From contig JAEWLC010000028.1 of assembly GCA_023393475.1 (NCBI GenBank), positions 62,001 through 126,000 of the forward strand: 64,000 nucleotides of DNA, in the 5' to 3' direction. The notes below the pieces were generated by a model. The model was not told the origin of the DNA and did no database searches. It was given only the letters and a program-made list of their open reading frames with translations. The DNA comes from Pseudomonadota bacterium. GTDB taxonomy: Bacteria > Pseudomonadota > Alphaproteobacteria > Rhizobiales > Devosiaceae. How positions within the stretch are numbered: position 1 is the stretch's first letter; the number at the start of each line of letters is the position of its first letter. A program made the translations under genes and the position numbers. This document shows, in pieces, positions 1-8,262 of this stretch.

Positions 1-2
1 CC

Positions 3-584
3 GTGCGTGAGGCCTATCGCTCGCTGCTGCGTGAGACGCGCAGCATGGGCCAGCTGTTCCAGTCCTTCCAGCGCTTCGACATGATGAAGAACTTCGACGA
101 GGTGGTGAGCCTCTTCATGTCGGTGGCCGGCCAGGACCTGGCCAGCACCGGCCCGTCGACGGACCCGACCTATCTCCACAGCCTCCTCACCGAACTCAGC
201 AAGCTCAAGCTGATGCAGAGCACGGTCAGCATGGCGCTCGACCTCGTCCGAACCACGGACCGCCAGCTCACGCCCGGCGAACAGCCGCAGGGCACCCCGG
301 CCGATGTGGCCGAGCGGATGCTGCTTTTCGCCTCGAACGCCGCCGCCGGACCGATGGATGCGCGCGCCATGCTGCAGCGCTATCTCGCCTGCTCGATCGC
401 GAGCCGCCTCGCCTTTGCCAACGGTTTGCGCGGCATGCATGGCGAACTGCCGGATGAAGTGATGCCGCACCCTCAGGCGCGGCTGCAGCAGCGAACGGCC
501 CTCATGACGATGCTCGACGAACTCGTCGAGGAGGAAGAGGCCGAGTACACAGGTCGCGCGGGCGCAGGTGCCCAGCAGGATTAG
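3..584 (+). CDS. sctW: T3SS gatekeeper SctW (YopN/TyeA/HrpJ family), C-terminal part; 5' end outside window
   Basis: The last 193 residues of a helical protein. The stretch with 'LFQSFQRFD' followed by 'DPTYLHSLLTELSKLKLM' resembles the C-terminal TyeA-like part of the SctW/HrpJ gatekeeper. In this family the protein sits at the cytoplasmic face of the export gate, holds back effectors until host contact and lets translocators go first. The first in-frame GTG at position 3 is not taken as the start, because family members are about 300-400 residues long, so the gene is cut by the window edge. It is followed after 16 nt by a small chaperone gene, as yopN-tyeA is by sycN in Yersinia. The family call rests on sequence pattern plus context. 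Confidence 0.72.
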   Translation: MREAYRSLLRETRSMGQLFQSFQRFDMMKNFDEVVSLFMSVAGQDLASTGPSTDPTYLHSLLTELSKLKLMQSTVSMALDLVRTTDRQLTPGEQPQGTPADVAERMLLFASNAAAGPMDARAMLQRYLACSIASRLAFANGLRGMHGELPDEVMPHPQARLQQRTALMTMLDELVEEEEAEYTGRAGAGAQQD

Positions 585-600
585 CCGGAAGGTGCGATAG

Positions 601-978
601 TTGGCATTCTCAAATCAGGCACTGCAGGTGATCGAGGGCTTCGCCGCGAGCCTCGGCGTGCCGCTCACTCCGGCGCCGGACGGCAGCTACAGCTTCGTGT
701 TCGAACGATCAGGCACGCTGACGCTTACCTCGGCCGGCGACGGCGAGCGGACGCTTGTCAGCCTCGCCGCCCGTCCGCACCGGCTGGACCAGGAGATCGA
801 GGCGCGCCTCCTGGCGCTGGCCGGCCCGGACATGACCACCGAACGCTTCCTCTCGACCGGCCTCACACGCGACGGCGAGGCCATGTTCGTCGTTAGCATC
901 GGGGATCGAGAGATCAGCCTGCCGGTGCTCGAGACCTGCATGCAGCAGATCTTCGCCGCCCGGGCGGCCATCGCCTGA
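601..978 (+). CDS. CesT/SycN-type T3SS chaperone, probably for SctW
   Basis: 125 residues with TTG start, 16 nt after sctW. The layout is an N-terminal helix, antiparallel strands ('GSYSFVFERSGTLTLTS') and a closing helix ('LPVLETCMQQIFAARAAIA'), which is the build of class I (CesT/Tir) T3SS chaperones. Such chaperones dimerise and hold the N-terminal part of a secreted partner unfolded. Being directly behind sctW it most likely serves the gatekeeper, the role of SycN/YscB in Yersinia; this is inference from position. The start is supported by GGAAGG about 10 nt upstream. It converges with the minus-strand gene ending 3 nt downstream. Confidence 0.65.
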   Translation: MAFSNQALQVIEGFAASLGVPLTPAPDGSYSFVFERSGTLTLTSAGDGERTLVSLAARPHRLDQEIEARLLALAGPDMTTERFLSTGLTRDGEAMFVVSIGDREISLPVLETCMQQIFAARAAIA

Positions 979-981
979 CCG

Positions 982-1284
982 TCAGATCGGGGCCTTGTGG
1001 CCCGGCTGGGAATAGACGCTGCCCGACTCGATCTCCCCGGCCGGATCGACGGAGTTGCCCTGCTTGGCTTTTCCCAGCGTCAGGATCGCGGTGTCGTTGA
1101 GATAGTCCTCGAAGGCAGCCGTCTCATCCTGCACGTCATCCTCGCGAATATCGTCGCCGACGCGCTGCTGCTCGCGGGCCGAATTGACCGGCGACGGATC
1201 CTGCGCAGCCTTCCCCGTTTGGACGGCTGGGAGAGGAATGCTGCTGGTACGCTGGATCGGATCGACCATGGGCCGGGGCTCCAT
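982..1284 (-). CDS. Small acidic hydrophilic protein, last gene of the sctV-channel operon; function unknown
   Basis: 100 residues, rich in Asp, Glu and Gln, with no hydrophobic segment and no recognisable domain; it looks largely disordered ('REDDVQDETAAFEDYLND'). Reality as a gene is supported by the junction: its ATG overlaps the stop of the upstream ExbD-like gene as TGATG, the translational coupling used throughout this operon. It could be a cytoplasmic accessory protein or a small secreted protein. Nothing in the sequence decides this. Confidence 0.55.
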   Translation of the reverse strand: MEPRPMVDPIQRTSSIPLPAVQTGKAAQDPSPVNSAREQQRVGDDIREDDVQDETAAFEDYLNDTAILTLGKAKQGNSVDPAGEIESGSVYSQPGHKAPI

Positions 1285-2018
1285 CAGGATTTGAGTGATT
1301 GTTCCCGCAAGTGAACAGATTGTCCAGACCTGAGCCGGTGGCGCTCGATCAGGACGACCATGGCAAGGCCGATGAGCGGGAAACCGAAGGCCGCCAAGAG
1401 GGCGAGCGCCGCCGATAGCCGTTCGAGCAGGGACGCGCCAAAGGCGAGCATGCCGCCACCGCTCCGTGCGGACGCCGTCCCCTCCTCCGTCCCGCCCTCG
1501 AGCAGCCGTGCCAGCTGCTGGCGAAAAACCGGCAGGTCGGCGCGCTCGGCATCGAGCGCCAGGAACTCCGGCCGCCAGTTGCCGCCCGCATCCTGCAACG
1601 CACGCGGCACGCTCATTTCCATCGCGGCGCGGTCGCCAAGCGCTGCGACGACCTCGTAATAGAGCACGTTGGAGAAGATATAGAGCCGAACCGGCTCCTC
1701 AGCAGACGCCACGCTCGGGGCAACTGCTTCACGCGCGAGCCTCGTCCTCCCGGCGCCGGTCTGCACTTCGACGCGGTCGGCGAAAATGTCGATGCTTGTC
1801 CCTTCGGCACTCGCGTGGTCATGGAGAAGATCAACCAGCGCGCCCGGCGCGGGAACGGTTCGTGACACGAGATTGAGCTCGGTCGTCGCTTCGATCGGCC
1901 GCGGCTGGGGGGCATCGGCCTGTTGGGCGAGGCTGAGAAAGATCAGCAGGATCATGAAGCAGGCCGCGAACATCGAGGCGGCGAGGTCGGTCAGCACCGT
2001 GAGATCGATCCGCAGCAT
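1284..2018 (-). CDS. ExbD/TolR-like membrane protein with a second, C-terminal membrane segment
   Basis: 244 residues from the ATG at 2018, which overlaps the preceding stop as TGATG (a longer reading from 2045 is possible). An N-terminal segment 'LTDLAASMFAACFMILLIFL' (residues 10-29) has an Asp (D11) at its cytoplasmic edge, matching the proton-carrying Asp of ExbD/TolR/MotB. A periplasmic domain of about 160 residues follows, then a second membrane segment (about residues 207-228, 'LALLAAFGFPLIGLAMVVLI') that classical ExbD proteins lack. It lies directly behind another ExbD-like gene and an ExbB-like gene, so it probably forms part of one ion-driven channel complex with them. Confidence 0.6.
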   Translation of the reverse strand: MLRIDLTVLTDLAASMFAACFMILLIFLSLAQQADAPQPRPIEATTELNLVSRTVPAPGALVDLLHDHASAEGTSIDIFADRVEVQTGAGRTRLAREAVAPSVASAEEPVRLYIFSNVLYYEVVAALGDRAAMEMSVPRALQDAGGNWRPEFLALDAERADLPVFRQQLARLLEGGTEEGTASARSGGGMLAFGASLLERLSAALALLAAFGFPLIGLAMVVLIERHRLRSGQSVHLREQSLKS

Positions 2019-2497
2019 CAGAGGCTCGCCCCCAAGGGCCGGCAACCGACGCCGGCGGGATCGGCGATGTAGCGGCAGCCGGGATCGAGACGCAGTTGCA
2101 GGATCGTGCCGATCCCTTCCATGCCGGCGAGGCTGTTGAAGAGGAACGCCGCCTCCTGCCCGCCTTCTGCGACAACGAGCAGGATGTCGTCGCCGGTTGC
2201 CGGTAACGAGCCCGCGAGGCCGGGGTCGCCCAGGATGGCGTCGAGCGGCACCAGTTGGCCCTGCTGGCCGATGCGGAGGCCATTCGCTTCGGCGACGAAG
2301 ACGGTTGCGGGCCGGCTCTCGACAAGGATCGGCGACGCCATCAGATCCGCCTTCTGGGTCGCCAGCGCGCCGGGCATGCGGATCGCAGGCGCCAGCGACA
2401 GGAGCATCACGATCACCACGGCAACGAGGGAAAAGAAGATGTCGCTCATCGTCGCCGGCAGTCCGGTCAGGTCGTCTTCGCTGTCCTCGTCAGGCAT
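2018..2497 (-). CDS. ExbD/TolR-like single-pass membrane protein
   Basis: 159 residues. A short acidic cytoplasmic N-terminus is followed by one membrane segment, 'SDIFFSLVAVVIVMLLSLAP' (residues 18-37), preceded by D19 at the place of the essential Asp of ExbD/TolR. A periplasmic domain of about 120 residues follows. The start overlaps the ExbB-like gene by 8 nt. Family knowledge: ExbD/TolR dimers sit inside an ExbB/TolQ pentamer and couple proton flow to mechanical work. Overall similarity to named ExbD proteins is weak; the call rests on topology, the placed Asp and the neighbours. Confidence 0.62.
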   Translation of the reverse strand: MPDEDSEDDLTGLPATMSDIFFSLVAVVIVMLLSLAPAIRMPGALATQKADLMASPILVESRPATVFVAEANGLRIGQQGQLVPLDAILGDPGLAGSLPATGDDILLVVAEGGQEAAFLFNSLAGMEGIGTILQLRLDPGCRYIADPAGVGCRPLGASL

Positions 2498-3572
2498 TTG
2501 CGCCGGCCGCGAGCAGGTGGCGCGTTTCGGCGATCATCTCGCCTTCGCGCCGTTCGACCAGCGCCAGCAACAGCGAGGCGATGAGCGCACCGACGAGGCC
2601 GATCAGTGTGGTCTCGAACTTCACCGAAAGGCCGACGAGGCTCGCGCCGATATCGATATTGCCCGCCGCTTCCGGCCCGAGGTTTTCGGGCAGCCCGCCG
2701 ATGGCGGCGGTGAGGCCGATGACGGTGCCGAGAAAGCCGAACAGCGGCAGGAAGGAAACCAGCGCCCGGATCAGCCGGCGCGAGGCCTGGTGCAGGCCGA
2801 CAAGCGCCGACTGCTGGCCGAGCAGTTCCTGTAGCGGGCGCGTATGCGAGAACCGGGACAGCCGCGCTGCAACCTCGTCGCGCGGTGTGGCAGCGAGCAT
2901 ACGGCGGAGGGCAGCCAGGCCCTGCAGGTCGCCGGCAAGCGAGAGGGCCGCATCGATGATCGCGGCGAGCACGATGGCAAAGAGCGCGATGATGGCGACG
3001 TGGATGAACGTCTCGCCCACCAGCGCGCGATGGACGATCGACCACGGGTCGAGGGCATCAGGCGCAATGCGGGATGTGTCACCGGCGAACTGGTAGAACA
3101 CGAGGACGAGGCAGGCTCCGGTCACGACGGCCCCCGCCAGCGACTGGGTACGGGCATGTGCGTGGTGCGCCGGATCGCGCCAGAAGGCTACGAAGCGCTG
3201 CTCGGCATCGGCGGCGAGGACGCGCCCCGCAAAGAGCGTCACGAGGATCTGCGGCCAGACGACGTTGCCTTGGATGGCGGCGGGAATAGAGGTGCCGCCC
3301 CAGACGATCGCGCCGAGCGGCACGGCCAGCGACAGTGCTGCTGCAGCAATGGCGGCGAGCCGCACGATGATGTTGCCGCCCCAGTTCAGGAGGCCGAAGC
3401 ACGCGATAACCAGCGCGGCAAGGACGAAGGCAGCGGCGAAGGTGAACCCCAGGCCCAGCGCGGCCGAGTTCACCGCGAGGTAGATGGCAAAGGCGACAGC
3501 GAGGCAGATGAGATAGGCCCGTCGCCGCAGCGCGAGACCGTCGGCTATGTCGGGTTGCCCGGCCTTGCTCAT
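2490..3572 (-). CDS. MotA/TolQ/ExbB-family proton channel protein, co-transcribed with sctV
   Basis: 360 residues. The C-terminal third carries the family's two channel helices: 'FLPLFGFLGTVIGLTAAIGG' (residues 274-293) and a helix from 311 to 338 including 'KFETTLIGLVGALIASLLLA' with T321-T322 where TolQ/ExbB have channel-lining Thr. About five further hydrophobic segments precede them (residues 20-35, 45-62, 70-90, 145-162, 190-212), so it is longer than ExbB/TolQ (about 230-245). Its ATG overlaps the sctV stop (ATGA), so it is translationally coupled to the export gate. Two ExbD-like genes follow. An ion channel gene in this position is not part of the standard T3SS gene set I know. Confidence 0.75.
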   Translation of the reverse strand: MSKAGQPDIADGLALRRRAYLICLAVAFAIYLAVNSAALGLGFTFAAAFVLAALVIACFGLLNWGGNIIVRLAAIAAAALSLAVPLGAIVWGGTSIPAAIQGNVVWPQILVTLFAGRVLAADAEQRFVAFWRDPAHHAHARTQSLAGAVVTGACLVLVFYQFAGDTSRIAPDALDPWSIVHRALVGETFIHVAIIALFAIVLAAIIDAALSLAGDLQGLAALRRMLAATPRDEVAARLSRFSHTRPLQELLGQQSALVGLHQASRRLIRALVSFLPLFGFLGTVIGLTAAIGGLPENLGPEAAGNIDIGASLVGLSVKFETTLIGLVGALIASLLLALVERREGEMIAETRHLLAAGANA

Positions 3573-5701
3573 TCAGCCGCCGACAGCTGTCCCTGGCGGG
3601 TCATGCGGATGCGCTCGAGCGGCTGGATGTTGGCGGTCGGAGTCAGCTCTTGGTACGAGAGGACCGCGAGGCTCGGGAAATCGCGCTCGATGATCTTCCG
3701 CATGAAGCGGCGGATATCCATGGGCGCGAGCACCACGGGGCTCACGCCGGCGCGCTCGGTCGTCCCCACCGCATCCTTGATGCTGGCGATCATTTCGCGG
3801 TGCACATCGGGCGACAGCGCCAGGTAGGAGGCGCCGCTGGTCTGGCGCACGGCGCCGCGCACGGCATCCTCGATGTCCTTGGAGAGCAGGTAGGCCGGGA
3901 TGATGTTCTGGCCGCCCGAGAACTTGTGCGTGATGTAGCGGCCCAGAGCACCGCGGACATGTTCGGCAAGGACGATCGGATCCTTCTCGCGCTGCCCCCA
4001 GGTCACCAGCGCCTCGAGCACGGTGCGCATGTCGCGAATCGAGATCTCCTCGCTGACGAGGCGCTGCAGCACATCGGTTATCGCGGTCGCGGGCAGAATG
4101 CGGGTGGCTTCGCGCACCAGTTCGGCGAAGTTCTTCTGCATCTGGTTCATCAGGAACATGGTTTCCTGCACCCCGATGAACTCGGCGGCATTGGCCTTGA
4201 GCACATGCGCGAGGTGGAAGGTCAGCATGCTCGAGAGCGTCATCACCTGCATGCCGGCGCGCTCGAGCAGCGGCATGTGCTTCACACTCACCCACAGGCT
4301 CGGCGTGTGGGGCAGGAAATCGGCGCCGCGCTCGAACGGGATGTTGAACATGTTGAGGTTGGCTTCGGTCTCGCGGACCATGACGAAGCCCGGCCGGGCC
4401 TGCCCCGCCGCGACGGGGATCTCGTTGACGAGAATCCGGTACTCGCCGTCCTTGAGGTTCTCGTTCAGCCGCAGGTGAATGCCAGGGAACGGCACGCCGA
4501 GATCGAAGTAGAGCGCACGCCGTACGCGCGCGACTTCGCGGTCGAGCTTTTCTGGCCGGATCGAACTGCGCACGCTCGCCGCGATATCGACGATGAGCGG
4601 TACGGTGAGCGCGAAGGTGACGTTCTCGACGGGACCGGCGTCTTCCTCGTCGTCGGGGAATTTCTGCGGCGCAGCCTCGGGCGTGAGCGCGCTGGTGAGG
4701 GCCGGCATTTCCGAGGAGCGTCGCGTCTGCGACGCCTTGGTTCGCCGACGCGACATCAGGAAGCCGCCTGCACCGGAAATGGCGGCGAGGACCAGGAACA
4801 CCGGCCAGGGGAAGCCCGGGATTGCCGCGAAGATCAAGAGGATCGCGCTCGTCACCATCAGCGCATTGGGCTGGCTGACCAGCTGCTTGGCGATATCGCT
4901 GCCGAGATCCTTGCTGTCCTCGTTGGCGACACGCGTGACGATGAAGCCGGCGGTGATCGACACGAACAGCGCTGGGATTTGCTGGATCAGGCCGTCGCCG
5001 ATGGTGAGCAGGGCGTAGAGGTTCAGCGCCTCGCCGGCTTCGAGCCCGCGCTGGAACATACCGATGCTGACGCCACCGATGAGGTTCACGGCGATGATGA
5101 TGATGCCCGCGATAGCGTCGCCCTTCACGAACTTCATGGCGCCGTCCATGGCGCCGAAGAGCTGGCTTTCCTGCTCGAGCTTGTTGCGCCGGCGCTTGGC
5201 CTCGTCGAGCTCGATCATGCCGGCGCGCATGTCGGAATCGATCGACATCTGCTTGCCGGGCATCGAATCGAGCGAGAAGCGGGCTGAGACTTCCGCCACG
5301 CGCTCTGAGCCCTTGGTGATGACCATGAAGTTGACGATGGTCAGGATCAGGAACACCACGAGGCCGACCACCAGATTGCCGGCGACGACGAACTCACCGA
5401 ACGTCTGGACGATATGACCGGCATCGCCCTGGATCAGGATCAGGCGGGTGGTGGTAATGGCAAGACCGAGTCGAAACAACGTGGTCAGCAGCAGAATCGA
5501 CGGGAAAGCTGAGAGTTGCGTGACATCGGTCAGGTAGACCGCGGCCATCAGCAAGATGACGGTGAGCGCGAGATTGATGGCGATCAGAACGTCGACCAGC
5601 CCCGTCGGCAGGGGCAGGATCATCATGAAGATGATACTGATGAGCAGGACCGCCAGAAGCAGGTCGGTTCGCTTCGACAGCGCAATTAGAAAGCGTTGCA
5701 T
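3569..5701 (-). CDS. sctV: T3SS export gate protein SctV (LcrD/YscV/FlhA family)
   Basis: 710 residues from the ATG at 5701 ('MQRFLIALSKRTDLLLAVLL'); an in-frame ATG at 5758 would add 19 residues but has no ribosome site. The N-terminal half has the set of membrane helices and the FHIPEP-type region ('DAKRRRNKLEQESQLFGAMD' is preceded by 'FSLDSMPGKQMSIDSDMRAG'). The C-terminal half is the cytoplasmic domain that forms a nonameric ring, binds chaperone-substrate complexes and works with the ATPase. Length is normal for the family (about 680-710). In Yersinia lcrD follows yscX-yscY; here they are in the same operon but separated by the translocator genes. Confidence 0.95.
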   Translation of the reverse strand: MQRFLIALSKRTDLLLAVLLISIIFMMILPLPTGLVDVLIAINLALTVILLMAAVYLTDVTQLSAFPSILLLTTLFRLGLAITTTRLILIQGDAGHIVQTFGEFVVAGNLVVGLVVFLILTIVNFMVITKGSERVAEVSARFSLDSMPGKQMSIDSDMRAGMIELDEAKRRRNKLEQESQLFGAMDGAMKFVKGDAIAGIIIIAVNLIGGVSIGMFQRGLEAGEALNLYALLTIGDGLIQQIPALFVSITAGFIVTRVANEDSKDLGSDIAKQLVSQPNALMVTSAILLIFAAIPGFPWPVFLVLAAISGAGGFLMSRRRTKASQTRRSSEMPALTSALTPEAAPQKFPDDEEDAGPVENVTFALTVPLIVDIAASVRSSIRPEKLDREVARVRRALYFDLGVPFPGIHLRLNENLKDGEYRILVNEIPVAAGQARPGFVMVRETEANLNMFNIPFERGADFLPHTPSLWVSVKHMPLLERAGMQVMTLSSMLTFHLAHVLKANAAEFIGVQETMFLMNQMQKNFAELVREATRILPATAITDVLQRLVSEEISIRDMRTVLEALVTWGQREKDPIVLAEHVRGALGRYITHKFSGGQNIIPAYLLSKDIEDAVRGAVRQTSGASYLALSPDVHREMIASIKDAVGTTERAGVSPVVLAPMDIRRFMRKIIERDFPSLAVLSYQELTPTANIQPLERIRMTRQGQLSAAE

Positions 5702-5789
5702 GCCCGACCCCCGATCCCTGTCACCCAGCAAAATTGCATTTCTGCTCGGCGGCTTCAATCATCGGCAGTAAACAACGGGGGATGGACTG

Positions 5790-7043
5790 TCACACCTCGA
5801 GCCGGAGTCTGTTGCCGACGTTGCGACCGGCGGGCGGCGCACCGGAAGCAGTGTCCCCGAGGCCTTCGAGCGCCTGCACGATATCCGAGATGGCAGCGAG
5901 CAATCCGCGCGCGATATCCTCGATGCGATCGAGCTTGGCATCGTCGGTCTTGTCGGCGTTGATCAGAGCTTTCGTCAGCCGCTGGCTGGCCGCCTGCAGC
6001 TCGTCGGCGATCTCATCGAAGCCGCGCTCGACGCCGATCTCGCGATGCGCCTCGGAGCCCGTCGACTTCTCGGCGTTCAGGCTGGCTGCCGTCTGCGCGG
6101 CGATCGCCAGCGCCAGCGTACCGAGGTTCTCGAGCGCGACGTAGCCGGCATCCAGGATCTCACCGAGCTTCGCCTGGGCCTGGTTGAAGCCGGAGGTGAA
6201 GTTCGTTTCGATGGCGTTGTGGCGCGAGTTGCCGGAGCTCTCGGTATAGGTCTCGGTGCGCAGGTCATCGAGCCTGCCGCGCATCGTGCCGAGCTTGCCT
6301 TGCAGATTATCGATCAGGTCCCTCAACTCGCTCGCTTCCTCGGTGCCCTCGGGGGCGGCGGCCAGTTGGGCCTCGAGGTCGGCGACCTGAGCTTCGAGCG
6401 TCTCGATCTTCAGCTCGGCCAGCGCGATTTCAACCGCCTTGCGCTCGGTGAGCGCTTCGTTGCGCGCTGTCCTCACGCCGCTCAGCGTGGTGTTGACTGC
6501 GTTGATCTGGGCCTGGATGGCCGGCTTGTCGGCATCCTTGGCTTTCGACAGCTGAGTCTCGAGGTCGGCGAGCTGCCCTTCGAGATTGGAGATCTGCGTG
6601 TTGTAGTTGCCGATCCTCGTGTTGAGGGTGTTGCGCTGACCCGCAAGACTGGCCGACGCCTCGTCATATTCTGCGCGGCGGGCCGCGGCGCCCTCGACGG
6701 CGCCCTCGTTGCGGACGATCAGTTCCTTGATCGCGTTGATGCCGTAGGCACCGAGTGCCGAGGCGAGCCGGGCGAGCCCCGACAGCGCCTTGTTCTTCTC
6801 GCTCTCGTCAATCGACAGCTCGAGCGTCAGAGAAATCTGGGCGAGCAGCGCCGCGACATCGCCCGAGGCATTGGGCAGGCGCATGCCGAGCATCTCGAAG
6901 GCATTGCTGCCGACGCTGTCGTTGACCATCCAGAGCGGCGTATAGCTCTGTCCCGTTTCCTGTGGCGCAGGCGTCTCCGCGCCCTGCACGGACGGAGTGG
7001 TGAAGCTGGGTATAATGCTGGGATTGAGGCTTACATCCGGCAT
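5790..7043 (-). CDS. Coiled-coil protein of the T3SS operon, candidate secreted substrate; function unknown
   Basis: 417 residues with a strong ribosome site (GGAGGG, 5 nt before the ATG). The N-terminal 40 residues are Pro/Thr/Ser-rich without a signal peptide, as in T3SS substrates. Residues about 125-275 form a long heptad-like region ('ISNLEGQLADLETQLSKAKD', 'LEAQVADLEAQLAAA'). The C-terminal third is helical ('AASQRLTKALINADKTDDAK'). The segment 'ALLAQISLTLELSIDES' near residue 65 recalls the region before the coiled coil of the SctE protein in this operon, but no membrane helices follow. A copy of the shared 19-bp T3SS element lies 61-79 nt upstream (7104-7122), suggesting a separate promoter. 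Tip, translocon accessory or effector roles are all possible. Confidence 0.7.
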   Translation of the reverse strand: MPDVSLNPSIIPSFTTPSVQGAETPAPQETGQSYTPLWMVNDSVGSNAFEMLGMRLPNASGDVAALLAQISLTLELSIDESEKNKALSGLARLASALGAYGINAIKELIVRNEGAVEGAAARRAEYDEASASLAGQRNTLNTRIGNYNTQISNLEGQLADLETQLSKAKDADKPAIQAQINAVNTTLSGVRTARNEALTERKAVEIALAELKIETLEAQVADLEAQLAAAPEGTEEASELRDLIDNLQGKLGTMRGRLDDLRTETYTESSGNSRHNAIETNFTSGFNQAQAKLGEILDAGYVALENLGTLALAIAAQTAASLNAEKSTGSEAHREIGVERGFDEIADELQAASQRLTKALINADKTDDAKLDRIEDIARGLLAAISDIVQALEGLGDTASGAPPAGRNVGNRLRLEV

Positions 7044-7103
7044 CTGTCCCTCCCGAGGCGGAGATCGCGTTGGTGCGAAGCTACCCGCTCCATGCCCGCG
7101 CGC

Positions 7104-7122
7104 TGTGCCAAACGTGACCGCC
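7104..7122 (-). promoter_or_regulatory. Shared 19-bp T3SS element, copy a
   Basis: Plus-strand sequence TGTGCCAAACGTGACCGCC, 61 nt before the start of the coiled-coil gene (7043). It matches three other copies (12647, 16006, 29490) at 8 invariant positions besides the initial TGTG. A TA-containing hexamer lies about 20-25 nt downstream in gene direction (GTAGCT), where a -10 element would be. This is the most divergent copy in its outer arm. Confidence 0.4.
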
Positions 7123-8261
7123 TAGCGCAGAGGGAGGCGTTCGCGCCGCAGCTGGCCGGCGCGGGCTTCCTTGAGTTCGGCGGCAAGCGCCTCGATCTCG
7201 GCCTGCACCGCACCGAGCACCGTGCCGATATTGGCGAAGACCTGTGCGATCGCCTGCAACAGCTTCGAGCGGTTGGTCGCGGCGGCAACGAGCTTGAGGA
7301 TGCGCGCCAGCTGGGTTCGGTTGAGCCCGAAATTGGCGAGGTAGGTGAGCATGGCGATATCGTCCTTGCTCAGCTTGGGGTCCTTGGCCAATTGCGCGAC
7401 GAAGGCCTTGGCCTCGACATCCTGCACGGGCCGCAGCGGCGGCCAGCCCGGCTGGAAGTGCGCATTGAGGATGAAGGAGGCGATGATGCCCCCCAGTTCC
7501 GTGCGCATGGCAGCGGAAGTGGCGGCGCCTTCTGCAAGTCCGAGGCTGGCAAGCGCGTGCTCCACTACCGACTCGGTCGCGGCGCGCGCATCGACGGCGC
7601 TGGTCTCGGCCGGCGTAGCGATGGCTGAGGCAATCGGAGCGGAGGCGCCGTCGAGAGTCCTCGACCGGGCTTCCGTCGCACCGCTCGCTGCCGTTGCGGC
7701 GGCCGTGTTGCCGGAAGCTAGCTCACGTCGCAGGACAGACGACCGCGCGGATTCGTGAGCGGAGTCGGCAGCTGGATCGGCGCCGGCCGGATTGACCGGA
7801 GCGCCAGGAGCGCCGTCGGGAGTTTCAGCCGCCAGGGCGGCGCTAGCTCCGAGGGTTGCCTGCGCATCCGGGTTTGCCGGGTTCGCCTCCGGCGAGGCAC
7901 TGCCGCCCGTCATCGCTGCGAGGACCGGATCGGAAGTCGCCAGCTTGGCCAGCACCTGCAGATAGGCCTGCGGCTCGAGGAACATCGGTTGCGGCAGGCG
8001 CAGGCCGGCAAGCCGCGTGGCCTCCGTTCCGGCCTGTCCCGGGCGGGGGGCGACCCGATCCGCGAGGAGGGCGTCATCCGCGCCGATCGCGTCGAGTTCA
8101 TTGGGAGCGGCGACTCCACCGGCCTGGCCGGTGCCAAGTGAGCCGGCGCCGGTCGGAGAGGTTCCGGCAGGCCGCGCTTCGCCGACAAGGTTGCGGGCAA
8201 TCTCCCGGATCAGCGCCAGCCGTTCCGTCTGGAAGGCGATGCCGAACCTGAGATCGGCCAT
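7122..8261 (-). CDS. Ala/Pro-rich protein of the T3SS operon, function unknown
   Basis: 379 residues. A short N-terminal helix ('MADLRFGIAFQTERLALIRE') is followed by about 200 low-complexity residues rich in Ala, Gly, Pro, Ser and Thr. A compact helical C-terminal part runs from about residue 225 to the end, with 'LTYLANFGLNRTQLARILKL' and 'LGAVQAEIEALAAELKEARA'. No signal peptide and no membrane helix. The ATG lies 1 nt after the stop of the SycD-like gene upstream, so the two are probably coupled, making this the likeliest cargo of that chaperone. The structure fits a secreted protein with a flexible spacer. I do not recognise a family. Confidence 0.65.
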   Translation of the reverse strand: MADLRFGIAFQTERLALIREIARNLVGEARPAGTSPTGAGSLGTGQAGGVAAPNELDAIGADDALLADRVAPRPGQAGTEATRLAGLRLPQPMFLEPQAYLQVLAKLATSDPVLAAMTGGSASPEANPANPDAQATLGASAALAAETPDGAPGAPVNPAGADPAADSAHESARSSVLRRELASGNTAAATAASGATEARSRTLDGASAPIASAIATPAETSAVDARAATESVVEHALASLGLAEGAATSAAMRTELGGIIASFILNAHFQPGWPPLRPVQDVEAKAFVAQLAKDPKLSKDDIAMLTYLANFGLNRTQLARILKLVAAATNRSKLLQAIAQVFANIGTVLGAVQAEIEALAAELKEARAGQLRRERLPLR

Positions 8262-8262
8262 C

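Noticed and set aside
3650..5287. A 545-residue plus-strand frame opposite sctV
   Set aside because: His/Asp/Glu-rich antisense of a membrane protein gene.
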